In this document: one piece after another, positions 23,076-33,262 of the stretch
How positions within the stretch are numbered: position 1 is the stretch's first letter
Layout: the number at the start of each line of letters is the position of its first letter
Assembly: GCA_027924585.1 (NCBI GenBank)
Contig: BSBM01000965.1
Coordinates: forward strand, 868,001 to 932,000
Direction: 5' to 3'
Source: Larix kaempferi
Lineage: Eukaryota > Streptophyta > Pinopsida > Pinales > Pinaceae
DNA length: 64,000 nucleotides
Notes under the pieces: model-generated
The model's input: the letters and a program-made list of their open reading frames with translations, nothing else
Told to the model about the DNA's origin: nothing
Databases searched by the model: none
Program-made: the position numbers and the translations under genes

Positions 23076-25762
23076 GATTGCCCCCTGATGTGTGAGGGAA
23101 GGAGCTCATCGTATGGCCGATAGAGATCATAAGTCTTTTATGGTTTTCCTGGGATGTGGAGAGGAGAAGAAACGAATTAGAGCCCGGGACAATGGTCCCG
23201 AACAAACTGCAAAATCTGAAAGTACATGAACTCAATAATGAATTTGGAATAATTTGAACATATGGACGAGGTGGGCATTCCCATGCTCGTATCAAGATAT
23301 AGAACAATAACAAGGGGGTCCAAAAAATGGGGACCTAAAATATACATGGCCTCAAATGATGAAGAATCTTAATATATGGACGAGGCGGGCATACCCATGC
23401 TCGTATTTAGATATATATAAAAAATAACAATGAGGCCCAAAAATGGGGGCCTGAAGGATACATGGAGAACCACTGTGTACATCATAAGGGTCCAGAGGGG
23501 ACAAAAATATAGGACATACTGCTGGGCTGACCATGTCTGAGTTGAAGAACTGATACACTGGAATAACAATAGTGCTACTGAGTGTGGTACCAGAGGAACT
23601 GATGAGCTGCTGGATCATAGTGACGGGGAGTCATACCCTCAATGGTACACTGAACTGGAACTGAACTGGGTACTCAAGGAAGCATATAACTGGATGGCAT
23701 CTGAATATAATCGCCTAAGCAACTCGGACATCCATGGGAACATATAACTTGGCGTTCCGAAGTGACTCACCAATGTGATAGAGTCGAGGGAAATCCGGGG
23801 TCTTCGACCAATAACTGAAGGGATATATACCTTGCGCGATTCTCAACGATGCGATCAAGGTGTTGAAGTCGAGCATGTGAGAGACAACCACTCGGAGAGG
23901 CACTAATGACTCCTCTCAAAATGGTCCGTAGGCACTCACCACAAATGGTGATGAGTCCAAGGCGCAGGGACCTCTGGGTCTATCCTCTAGAATAGAGGGG
24001 TTGTCATCAACAGAGGGAGACCTGCAACTAGCAAGGAAATGATGTTTCCTTGATAGGACCACGAGGTGGAGAACCGAAGTGTGAGAGTATTGATGGTAGG
24101 ACTGACATACTATGGGGATGGAGGGTAACTGGGTAAGTAGAGTGGGTGGACTCAAAATTCCTTTGTTCAGAGTATGATGTGGGGGATGATTAGGTAGAAT
24201 ATGAAACTAACTGGTGGGAAAGGGATCATAGCTGTAATGGATCAAGGATACTGACTGGGATGAGTGATACTCAAGTTGGTGTAAAATGGCAGGAGACTGC
24301 AGAATACTCTGAACAAAGGCGACCTTATTGGGGGTGCTGCCGAGATGATCGATCATAGTGCCAAGAGGCACAGGGGGAACTTCTTCATGGGTTAAGGAAC
24401 TAGAAGAAGTGTGTTCAAAATGGTACTTTCTTGTGGATTTATACGAGCCCATGACAGTTCATGCTCATGATTGCTTTCAATTTTAAGGAGTCTGAAAGCG
24501 ATAAGAAGACTATGAAATAATGGAATGGTACTGTCATGTGGATTTGTACGAGCCTAGGACAGTTCTTGCTCGTGGTTGCTTTCAATTTTAGAGAGTCTGA
24601 AAGCGATAAGAAGACTCTAGGGGGTTGCTTTTTCGTGTGTTAGTCTCCAAGGCCTGAAGAAGCATAAAAGGATGCAATGAAGAACTCTTCTAGCTGGTGT
24701 GACTAGAGTATTCCTTTTTCATAATTAGTCTACCAAGTCCATAAAAGGGTTAAACTTATACCAGATATACGCCCTTTCAGGTACTTTAATCAGCATGAAA
24801 GGAAGCAAGATTGCTCGGTGATCTTTTCATTTATTTAGGAGTCAGAAAATAGCTTAATAGAAACTCCCTAAGTGCCTTTTTTGTAAAGGACTTGTCCAGC
24901 CCGAAAAAGGGATAAAATTATACCGAACAAAAGGAATGGTTATGCAAGGAGGAAGTGCTCAATCAAGGAGCATTGATAATGACCAAGAATGAGGGTAGGG
25001 GGGAACACTGGTGGGCCTCCTTGCAGGATAATGAATGGTGGAAAAATAACGAAATAATTGCAGTATGAGTGGAGTGACTAGCTCATGTAAAAATGTGGAA
25101 CAATCCGATGGCGACCGATGTGGTGTGCAAACCGAGGCAGCAAGGTGTTGAGACACAATGTGGAAATTGTACCTAGTGAGAGCGAGAAATGATCTCAAGC
25201 GTCATCACGAGCTCGAAAAACTAGATATGGCGATATAAAAAGTGTCAAAGATGGAGAATGACCAAGGTGGCACACAAACCGAAGCGACGGGGGCCGTTTT
25301 GGAAAAAATACCCAAAAAGTCTGGGGGTGAGAGCGAGAAATGATCAAGCATCATCGCGGGTTTGAAAAACTGAATCTGATGATATAAAGTATATAAAAAA
25401 TGGAGAGCAGCCGAAGTGGCATGCAAACCGAGGGGACAAAATGCATGTGAAAAAGTGCCCAAAAGTTTTTGGTGAGAGCGAGAAATGATCTCAAGCATCA
25501 TCACGGGCACGGAAATATGAATCTGGTAGTGCAAATGGTGCGAAAAACAAAGGCCATAAGGACTCCGGAATGGTCAAAGGAAATAACTAGGTTAAAAAAT
25601 GGCTACAAACAAAGGTGAGCCCACCAAGCCAAGGATGCAACGGTGGGGAGAAATGATGGCCCGCGGGGGCGAAATACTAGGCGTATCAAATCAAATCATA
25701 TATACAAGTGACATGTGACCTCAAAATTGGTTGAGATCACGCATGTGAAAAAGTGATTAGGG
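23076..25762 (-). other. 3' region of F: non-coding, repeat-bearing
   Basis: No protein similarity is visible and integrase is absent. Two copies of about 120 bp around 23250-23450 share GGACGAGG(T/C)GGGCAT and CCCATGCTCGTAT. Around 24480-24910 are repeated short inverted motifs of the type CTTTTTCG...CGAAAAAG. Around 25090-25530 are about three units of 140-150 bp. The same region of G has the first two motif types, so this part is conserved in the family. Confidence 0.65.
25090..25530. repeat. Tandem units of 140-150 bp in F
   Basis: Three units share GTGAGAGCGAGAAATGATC at about 25175, 25328 and 25471, each followed by TCAAGC(A/G)TCATC and preceded by a GGCA(C/T)(A/G)CAAACCGA phrase. They are diverged by substitutions and indels. 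Confidence 0.75.
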
Positions 25763-27848
25763 TTAATGACCTGCCCCCATGCTATGTGCATGGGGTTTGT
25801 GATTGTCGATCACATATGTGTTGGTTTGAACGATGGGCTTATGGACGACGACAAGGGCCCGTATTTCCTCATATGGGTAACGTAGGGGTGGTCCAGACAA
25901 GGTTTGGATGATGGAATAAATGACATGCTCTTGGAGAGCAGCGTCTTCTTGAACCAGGACCCCTAACATGGTGTGGTTGGGTGCCGAGACGTAAAGGATG
26001 AAGTCCTGAGAGAAATCCGGAGGGGAGATCAAAGGGGCTTGTGTGAGATATTTTCTAAGGGCTTCGAATGTAGCTTGCACCTGGTCATCCCAAACAAAGG
26101 GTATGTGAGTATGAAGCAGGCGTAAGAAACCATGAACTGTGGTGGCATAGTTAGGAATGAAGCGACGGAGGAAATTAGATTTCCCCTGCAAACTCTAGAG
26201 CTGCCGGAACGTGCGTGGTGCGGGCAGGTCTATGATGGCTTGAACTTTGAGGGGATCAATAGCAATTCCTTTATGGGAAACATTGAAACCTAACAACTGG
26301 CCTACCGAAACGCAAAAGACGCATTTGAGTGGGTTCAAGCGGATCTGATACTTGCGACAACGTAGAAAAACTTGCCGGAGGTGATGGAGGTGGTCGGATC
26401 GTTTCTTGGAACGAGCTGTAAGATCATCAAGATAGACTAGTAGGATATGGACCAAGTCGTGAAAAAAATAGGTCATGGCCCGCTGGAAGGTGGAACTAGC
26501 ATTTTTAAGGCTAAAAGGCATGACGCGATAGGAACAGGTGCCCCATGGGGTAGTAAAGGCAGTCTTGTACTGATCTTCCTTGCGGATCTGAATCTGGTTG
26601 TATCTGGAAAAACCATCCATGAAAGATAGGACTTCATTCCCCGCACACGCATCGATGAGCTGGTTAATAAATGGTGTGGGGAAGTTGTCGTTGGGACAGG
26701 CTCGGTTTAAATCGCGGAAGTCAGTACATACTCTGATGGTTCCTTGTTTCTTGTTAATAAGGACGGGGTTAGAAACCCAAGTGGTATATGCAATATGATA
26801 AATGAATCCTGCTTTGCGAAGTTTCTCAATCTCTGCTTTAATGGTGGGGAGCTTTGATGAGTGAATGGGGTGCTGTTTCTAGTGAACAGGGGGTACATCT
26901 GGCCATGTGTCAATGTGGTGTTCTATAATAGCGGGATCAAGACCAGGCATTTTGGTATAGGACCAAGCAAAAACATCACGAAACTCTTGGAAAAGTTTTT
27001 TATATTCTCCGATCTCATACTCACTGCAGGAGGCTCCTAATGTAATGATTTCAAGAGCACTAGGTGGGACAGAGATATCAATGTGGATGACGGGTGAGAT
27101 GTTGGCCATGTTACCTTCCTCAAAGGCATTGGGAGCAAGAATGGGATCCTTAATCCAGTCGACTTTGGTGGGGAGGAAATATTCGGACTCAACCGCAAAT
27201 TGGGTGGTTGTGGTGGAGGAGGAGTCCTTCGGGAGGAAATAGGAACGATGGTGCATATCCTCCCAGAGGTAATCTGGGGTAGTGAGAGCCTCTAGAATCT
27301 CCTCATCATTGCGAAAACTTTGAGTTGTCAAATCGGTTGATGAGGGAGTGGTAGTTGAAGAGATCATATAGATGGTATTAATCTCGCCGGATGAGGGGGA
27401 TACTAGGGGGTGGATCTCCTCAATTGTGGGGGTCACCGTCTCAAGGTCCAAATTATTCATCTCGTAGAGATTTACTTTGTAATCTCGGAGATCAGGACAG
27501 TGATGTGAGTAATAGCCGTAAATACTGCATATTGCACAAGGGTGGTTGGTACGCAGTGATTTATCACGACGCTTAGGGGCTGGATCGAGTTGGAAAACTG
27601 GGATGTTGGGGTCGTAATCAACCATTTGCATGTGCTCTTGTAATGCAGGTAATTGTGGACATTGATGGGTAGGATGGCCTAACTCATCAGACAACGAGCA
27701 TTTAGGATGAGCACAAAACACGAGGGGGTTTTTAACTGTTTTGGGCGGGGGTATAGCACTGTATGGTTGTGGGCCTCTACCCCCAGTGTTCTTGACAATG
27801 GGGGGTGGATTGGTGGATGAGAAAGAAATAGTGACACCAAGGGGTGGT
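25763..27848 (-). pseudogene. Element F post-protease linker, RT and RNase H start
   Basis: One frame with stops at 26879-26881 and about 26192-26194. Two zinc-knuckle-like blocks come first: KCSLSDELGHPTHQCP and CAICSIYGYYSHHCP (C-X2-C-X4-H-X4-C). Next is the pre-RT segment with FQEFRDVFAWSYTKMPGLDP. RT has TTWVSNPVLINKKQGTIRVC, DFRDLNRACP, SFMDGFSRYNQI, FTTPWGTCSYRVMPF and the catalytic VYLDD. A tether follows (FLRRFIPNYA, PFVWDDQVQATFEAL), leading to the start of Gypsy RNase H (DFILYVSAPNHT). The coding sequence ends near 25763, with the rest of RNase H and all integrase missing. The stop at 26192 replaces the Gln of the LQSLQG motif present in G. Confidence 0.9.
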
Positions 27849-28828
27849 TGTTTGATAGAATTTTTCCCTACGGATAAGTCAAAATTCTCTTAACTTAAAG
27901 TAGATTCCTAACTGACTCTAAGGTAAGAACAAAACAAAACAAATGCTACCTTAAAATTCCTGAACTAACTTTCACAACAAGATTACATGCATTCAGAAAT
28001 AATGAAAGATATGACTCACCTTTCAATCTGACGTTTGTCCCGCTTCTAGCTCTTGATCCAAAAGCTCCAATGTAGAACCTGTTGAAATCAAACAAAGAAC
28101 AAGCATACAAGCTTTCAAATACCTTGAATTAAAGATTAGATTCAAATCTAGATTAGATACATTCCATGTCAAGAACTTATGCAATACACATGAAATAGGA
28201 AAAACAAGACAAGTTATCTTTATTACAAACTTGAAGAATGCTTACAAAGGTTGCTTGATGTCCAAGCCAATCCTCCAGCTCCAAGTGCTTCCTCCTCTAG
28301 CTATCTCCACAAGGCTGCAAGATCATAAGTTTGGTACTTCTAAGTTTCCTCCCTCTTTCCCATGAAATGCCTCTCTTTTATAGTGTATGGTAGGGTTAAC
28401 CAACAAGAGAGATGGGTGGATCTTGGGAGAACTTAGTGGATCAGGGTTTCTAATCACAGAAAATGAGTTAGGATCGAATCAGGGACCCCAATCCTCCAAT
28501 ATCTCTCGAAAAATCCAAAATCCCACAAGCCATGGAAAAAAGGCTATAAAAAGAGTACCGCGCTCAGTAATCTGAGCATAACGCGGTAGTACCACGTGTC
28601 AGGGACAAAGCATAGCGTGGTAGTACGGACTACCGCGCTTCTAGGACAGAGCAAAACGCGGTACTTAGGATAAAAGCAGTCTCAGCTAGGTGAAAACTTG
28701 TCAGGGTAAGTTTTCCTTCAAGGTTCACTCATCATTTTTCTCTTTTGAGTGTTTTAAGCAGTAGGGGAAGCGTCATCAAGCTCTTTTCATGGTGCAGATG
28801 CGACACTATGAAATATGGAGGTATAATA
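27849..28828 (-). repeat. 3' LTR of element G (980 bp)
   Basis: Plus-strand start TGTTTGATAGAA; end AGGTATAATA (the 5' LTR has the canonical AGGTATAACA). Followed by GATGCCCCCTAAAG, whose complement is the purine tract. It differs from the 5' LTR by an indel of about 18 bp near 28145 and by many transitions, mostly at CpG in the segment 28552-28676. Confidence 0.93.
28552..28664. promoter_or_regulatory. CGCGGTA motif cluster in G's LTR
   Basis: Four to five copies of a GC-rich motif in both orientations (GTACCGCGC, ACGCGGTAGTACC, GTACGGACTACCGCGC, ACGCGGTAC), 170-290 bases upstream of the TATA box on the element strand, so in U3. The same motif recurs in the leader (42080-42190) and as perfect palindromes at 31028-31096. 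A protein-binding or structural role is an inference. Confidence 0.5.
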
Positions 28829-30799
28829 GATGCCCCCTAAAGTGTGAGGTCAGAAGGAACTGATGGCCAAAAGACTTTACGAATATAGTGTGCAGAGATA
28901 GCGTCGAGGAGAGCGACAAGGAGCTGAAATAGAAGCAAGGTGTTAGACATACTACCGAGGCAGGCATCCCCATGCTCAGAAACAAATGACTCAAAGCATG
29001 GCTGCCGACCAATACAATGCAGATCCATGAGTACTGAGATGATATAGACTGTGGATAGATAATGGCTACTAAGAACAAGTGTAGATCCATGAGACAGTAA
29101 TAACACAGCCACAACCAATACAAAAAGTGGATCTGTGTGACAATACAAAGGACATCTCCATCGCAACCTGGACGCAATCAAGATACAAAGGTGCGCCTAG
29201 GGTCTTCTACCCGATCGTAATTGATACGAATCTAGCCATGTGATTACAAAGTGTTGAAGTCAAATATGGTAGAAACCATTTGATTACCAGTCAATGATGT
29301 GAACCGTTAACAAATGTGAGAGAAATCACCAATGATGACGATGATCCCCAAGGTATCTGAAGTACATCTCAACGTAATTCGAATAGATGAGTTGATGTCG
29401 AGCATTCGAGAGATTGTTCGATCAGAGGTCAGTGACGTAAACCTACTGTCGAACACAAGGAAACCTACCATTGAGGCATGCAGGTACCAAGGTACTAATG
29501 GTTGATCTCTAAGTCCACTTCCCGGATAGTGATTTGACGTCGACGGGAATAGACTTGTCGAAGGTGGGCCATAATGATTCCCACATCATTGACATGAAAT
29601 CGGAACGAATGATAAGATGATGAAACAATGGAGTATGTACTGACACAGCGGAGGCCTGACACAATGAATGACTCTAAACAATGCAACCCTTTGAACATAT
29701 AATGGCATGTAACAGGACTTGGCAGCAGGGATTATTGAAAGCAGAGGATAGACACCGAATGAGTAGGCTCGTGGCCAGGGAGACAACTCAGGATGATGAC
29801 CATAACTCAGTAAAAAAATAGATACCCAATATAGACAAGAGACAGACACATGCCATGTTCAAAGGTAACAACTGATAAGCTGCCATAACAAACTTGACTT
29901 GTTCCCCATATTCCCCCGGCATGATAGACGAGTACCTCTTTGTTGTTTTTTGAGCTTGAAGAGGATAACAGATGCTCGGTGTAGCTCATCTCATGGATGA
30001 GTCCAATATCACATGTTTTACGAACCTGAGGAAGGAGGGGTTCGTCCCAAAGTGGGTCCTTCTATGTTAAATTTTAACGAGTCCAAGGAAGGAAAACTCG
30101 GTAGTTTTTCACATTTAGAGAGACTGAAAAACTTAAAGTAAGCTCCGCAATGTACTTTTTCGTAAATTTAGTCCCTCGATCCGAAAAAGTGTAAAACAAT
30201 TCCCGAGAGAACTCTCCTAGCCAGAATTGACTGAGGTATACCTTTCTCGTAAATAGTCTAGACGGGCCGAAAAAGGGGTAACCTATCATCGAATAGCTGA
30301 CCTTTCAAATACTTTTACAAGTTTGAAAGAGTCAAGAGCACTTGGCAATCTTTTCAATTTTAGGGAGTCTGAAAAGAGCTTAACTATGGACTCCAATGGT
30401 CTTTTTCGTAATTTTTTAATTATTCTGGTCCGAAAAAAGAATAAAATACAACCAGGATAATACTTTCCTCATCGTTTAACGAGCATGAGTAAAGCTGACC
30501 GAATTTGACACCATTTACTTGAGTTTGACAAGCATGACATAGGTGTGAAAGCGCTTGGAATCTTCTTCAAGTTTTAATCCAGAGCACGAAAAAGATAAAG
30601 TAGGCTCAAAATGAAGGTCAAACAATGAATAAACGCTAGTGTGAATATATTGTCTTTAAAGGAGATCCTGTCAATAAGTGCTCATAAAACCAGATATTAG
30701 TAATGTGAAATGAGTTTTATTTTAACTAGGTAAAATAATAAGTGAAAAAGCTATATAAATAATAGGTAAAAGGAGAAAGTTACCATTTCACTTGTGTTT
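28829..30799 (-). other. 3' region of G: non-coding, with repeated hairpins
   Basis: No protein motif on either strand. The phrase GAGGCAGGCATCCCCATGCT at about 28957 matches one in F's 3' region. At 30154-30190, 30241-30276 and 30401-30439 are short inverted repeats CTTTTTCG...CGAAAAAG separated by about 18-25 bases. It separates the 3' LTR from the antisense gene. Confidence 0.6.
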
Positions 30800-32517
30800 T
30801 TACCAAAAGAGGAGATTTTACCCACTTGAGGAGCAAAACTTCAAGAGTTCATAGCTGGAGATTCAGGGCACCATTTCAACAATCGTCTGCGCCAGGTAAG
30901 AGCTTTCAAGCTTCTCTTTCATTTGATGTATGAACAACTCATTTTCAGTAGGAAAAAGTAATTTTTTGGGCAAGCCCTATTAGGCAAAAATCGCTCTCCA
31001 TAGTATCGCGTGGGGTCTATATCGGGAAGCGCGGTACTATTACACAGTACCGCGCTGTGGGTTTAAATAGAGGCGCGGTACTGTGTAGTACCGCGCGGTC
31101 GTAATTTACCCAGGCGCGATAGAGGCGGAACTTAAGATGAAAAAAAATCAATTTTTCCAAAAATTTTAGCTGAGATTAAGTTGTTAAATAGTTACTAAAT
31201 GTTTCCCATGACCTTTTGCAGGAGTTTGCAATTCGTTTGGATCAAAATGGTTAGTTGGAAAGAAAGAGAGCACGAAGTAGATGATTTGGCAGCCGAAAAT
31301 GACCTACCGACTGTGACTGCATTGCGGGAGTGCGGTTTGTTGAAATTCTTCAAAACCAAAGGCATTCGTCAGCAAGCCAAACTTCTTACCCATCTTATTC
31401 AATTGTGGGACCCTGACATTCAAGCTTTCTGAGTGGGAGAGCACATCATCGAAATTCAACTCGAGGACATTTATTTCCTCACGGGCCTCTTGAAAAGAGG
31501 GGCCTAGGTGAACTTTACTGGATACACAGCCTCGGAAGCGAGCACAGATGCTTTGATTGCTCGGTATTGCCATCAGGGTTCGAGTAAGAAAAGCGGGAAG
31601 GTGGTCATAAAAGATGTTATAGAACTTCTTGTAAAAACTATTTTGTTCACCATCACACGTGCAACAGGGAGTATGGGTCCCCATCAGGCGTCCCGTACAC
31701 AGATGAACCTTGCAGTGGATTGTATGGCAGGAACAGTATTTAACTGGTGTGAGGCAGTGTTGACCAATCTCCAAGAACAAGTGCACAAGTGTAGGGTTGG
31801 AGAGAATTCCCAATTTGGCTATGGGAGCATCCTAGTCACCTTCTTTTTGGCGAGGGTGACATTATTGCGCCCACAGATAGCTATGCCCCCTCGTCCACCT
31901 ATCGAGCCATGGATGGCTCAATGGAGTGATTATGCAGGACGTCTTGGGGGACCTCAGCGCTTGGCTTTTGGTGAGAACTTCTTCTCTTGGCTCGAGGAAC
32001 AGATAGTGATGGTCGATGACTACCCCTATGCAGGGGTGGACTTCTGTGAGGACATTGACTTGGCACTGCCAGAAGATGAGGATTGGGAGAACTCAGGTAT
32101 GACCTTCATGGATATATTTTTTCTTTTTTGAATATATAATTTTTATTGCTTTTTAGAATGTGTAAAAGACTTCTAATGTATGTACGTGTGCATGTCGCAG
32201 ATCGTGGACCACAGAGATCGGCTGGGTACTCGCCATTACGTCGTGGTGGTGTTGATCGCCAAGCTGCTCTCGACGAGGAGGAGGACGAAGATGAAGCAAG
32301 AGGCGTCCAGGATATAGAGAGGAACTTACAGGGCTTAACTCATGGTATCCCTGCTATGAGGATGGATGACGTCCCTTTGCATCTCCAGCGACATACTGTA
32401 GGTGTGCCTAGTCGTATTGGCCGACTTCTTCGTAGGGTGGCTCGAGCTGTAGTGTGTTATCACCAGCAACATGAGGAATCTGACGAGGGACATGATAGAT
32501 CTCCCAGATCTCCTTAG
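30800..32517 (+). pseudogene. Antisense spliced gene of G: plant-mobile-domain-like protein
   Basis: This runs opposite to gag-pol. I infer three exons: a 5' untranslated exon ending 30895 (GCCAG|GTAAG); exon 2, 31222-32096 (TTTTGCAG acceptor, ACTCAG|GTATG donor), with ATG at 31247; and exon 3, 32201-32517 (GTCGCAG acceptor). The second splice joins phase 1 to phase 2 and keeps one frame of about 389 codons ending at TAG 32515-32517. The protein has the plant mobile domain (aminotransferase-like) hallmark: HLIQLWDPDIQAF, then GEHIIEIQLEDIYFLTGLL. Later come WMAQWSDYAG and an acidic, then Arg-rich, tail. Two in-frame stops (TGA at 31430, TAG at about 31506) inactivate this copy. Extra ORFs in this place and orientation are known from Tat-lineage Gypsy elements; their function is unknown. 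Splice sites are predicted from consensus only. Confidence 0.72.
31028..31096. repeat. Two perfect GCGCGGTACT palindromes in the antisense gene's intron
   Basis: AGCGCGGTACT, 7-base loop, AGTACCGCGCT at 31028-31056; then GCGCGGTACT, GTGT, AGTACCGCGC at 31073-31096. Arms of 11 and 10 bp are perfect. They lie in the predicted first intron (30896-31221) of the antisense gene. Confidence 0.85.
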
Positions 32518-32769
32518 ATGGTGTTTTTTGTCTTTTGCGGCATGTATACGATATGTAGGCTTTGAGAGACAAATTTTTGCATGGGATTTGGTCCCAAATT
32601 TTGTCTTTGACACAAACTCTATGTATTTTGGAAAAACACTCTTATATACAGTGATATGGACCTGTTTTCATGATCTATTTATTTACAATGACTTGTGCAT
32701 TTTATTTTTTATGATGTGTTTATGTATGGGCAAGATGCCAATCCAAAATGTAATTAGCTAATGAATCAG
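32518..32769. other. Convergent spacer between antisense gene and pol
   Basis: AT-rich, about 250 bases, between the 3' end of the antisense gene (plus) and the end of pol (minus). It would hold the 3' UTR of the antisense transcript. I see no clear poly(A) signal or other motif. Confidence 0.5.
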
Positions 32770-33133
32770 CTATACAATTGAATTCTCTCGGTATGTGCTG
32801 ATATGAAATGAAATTAAAAGATCATTCCAAGAGGCATACCCTCTGAAATAAATGAAGTAGGATAGGATCGTGAACTGTGTAAACACGGTTCAGATGAGAA
32901 ACCAGGAGCTAGGAGTCTAAAAAGACTGATAGGGAGTCAATTCCAAGTGAAGCAACCTCCGTCAAGAGACCAATGACTGCATGGTACTCCGCAATATTGT
33001 TGGTTGCAAGACCTAAACAATTGGCTCCTGAAGAAATCAACTCGCCAGTGGGAGAATAGATTACCCATGCTGCGGAAGTGAGATTCCAGGTATGTCGGCT
33101 TGCACCGTCGGCGAATCTGAAGTAGGCAGACAT
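32770..33133 (-). pseudogene. Second RNase H (plant/archaeal type) of element G
   Basis: About 120 codons after integrase. The motifs are those of RNase HI of the plant/archaeal type: FADGASR (first Asp), NNIAEYHAVIGLL (Glu), SLSVFLDS (Asp), and at the end HIPREFNCIADSLAN (last Asp). An in-frame TAG at 32909 sits where a Gln follows DS in the family, and another stop lies further on. It resembles the extra RNase H of Tat-lineage elements, where it may support or replace the Gypsy RNase H in removing RNA during reverse transcription. Here it lies downstream of integrase rather than next to RT. Confidence 0.82.
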
Positions 33134-33262
33134 CTGTGCATAAAATCACGAGTCAAAGTAAGAGTGGATACATGAGGTCCACGCGCACACCAAAAAATGA
33201 ATAAAAGCAAACTAAGTACATTATGTACAACAAGTAACCCACGTAGGGCAACCTTACGCCTA

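Noticed and set aside
31304-31813. 169-codon minus-strand ORF opposite the antisense gene of G
   Set aside because: No domain, while the plus-strand frame has splice sites and the plant-mobile-domain signature.
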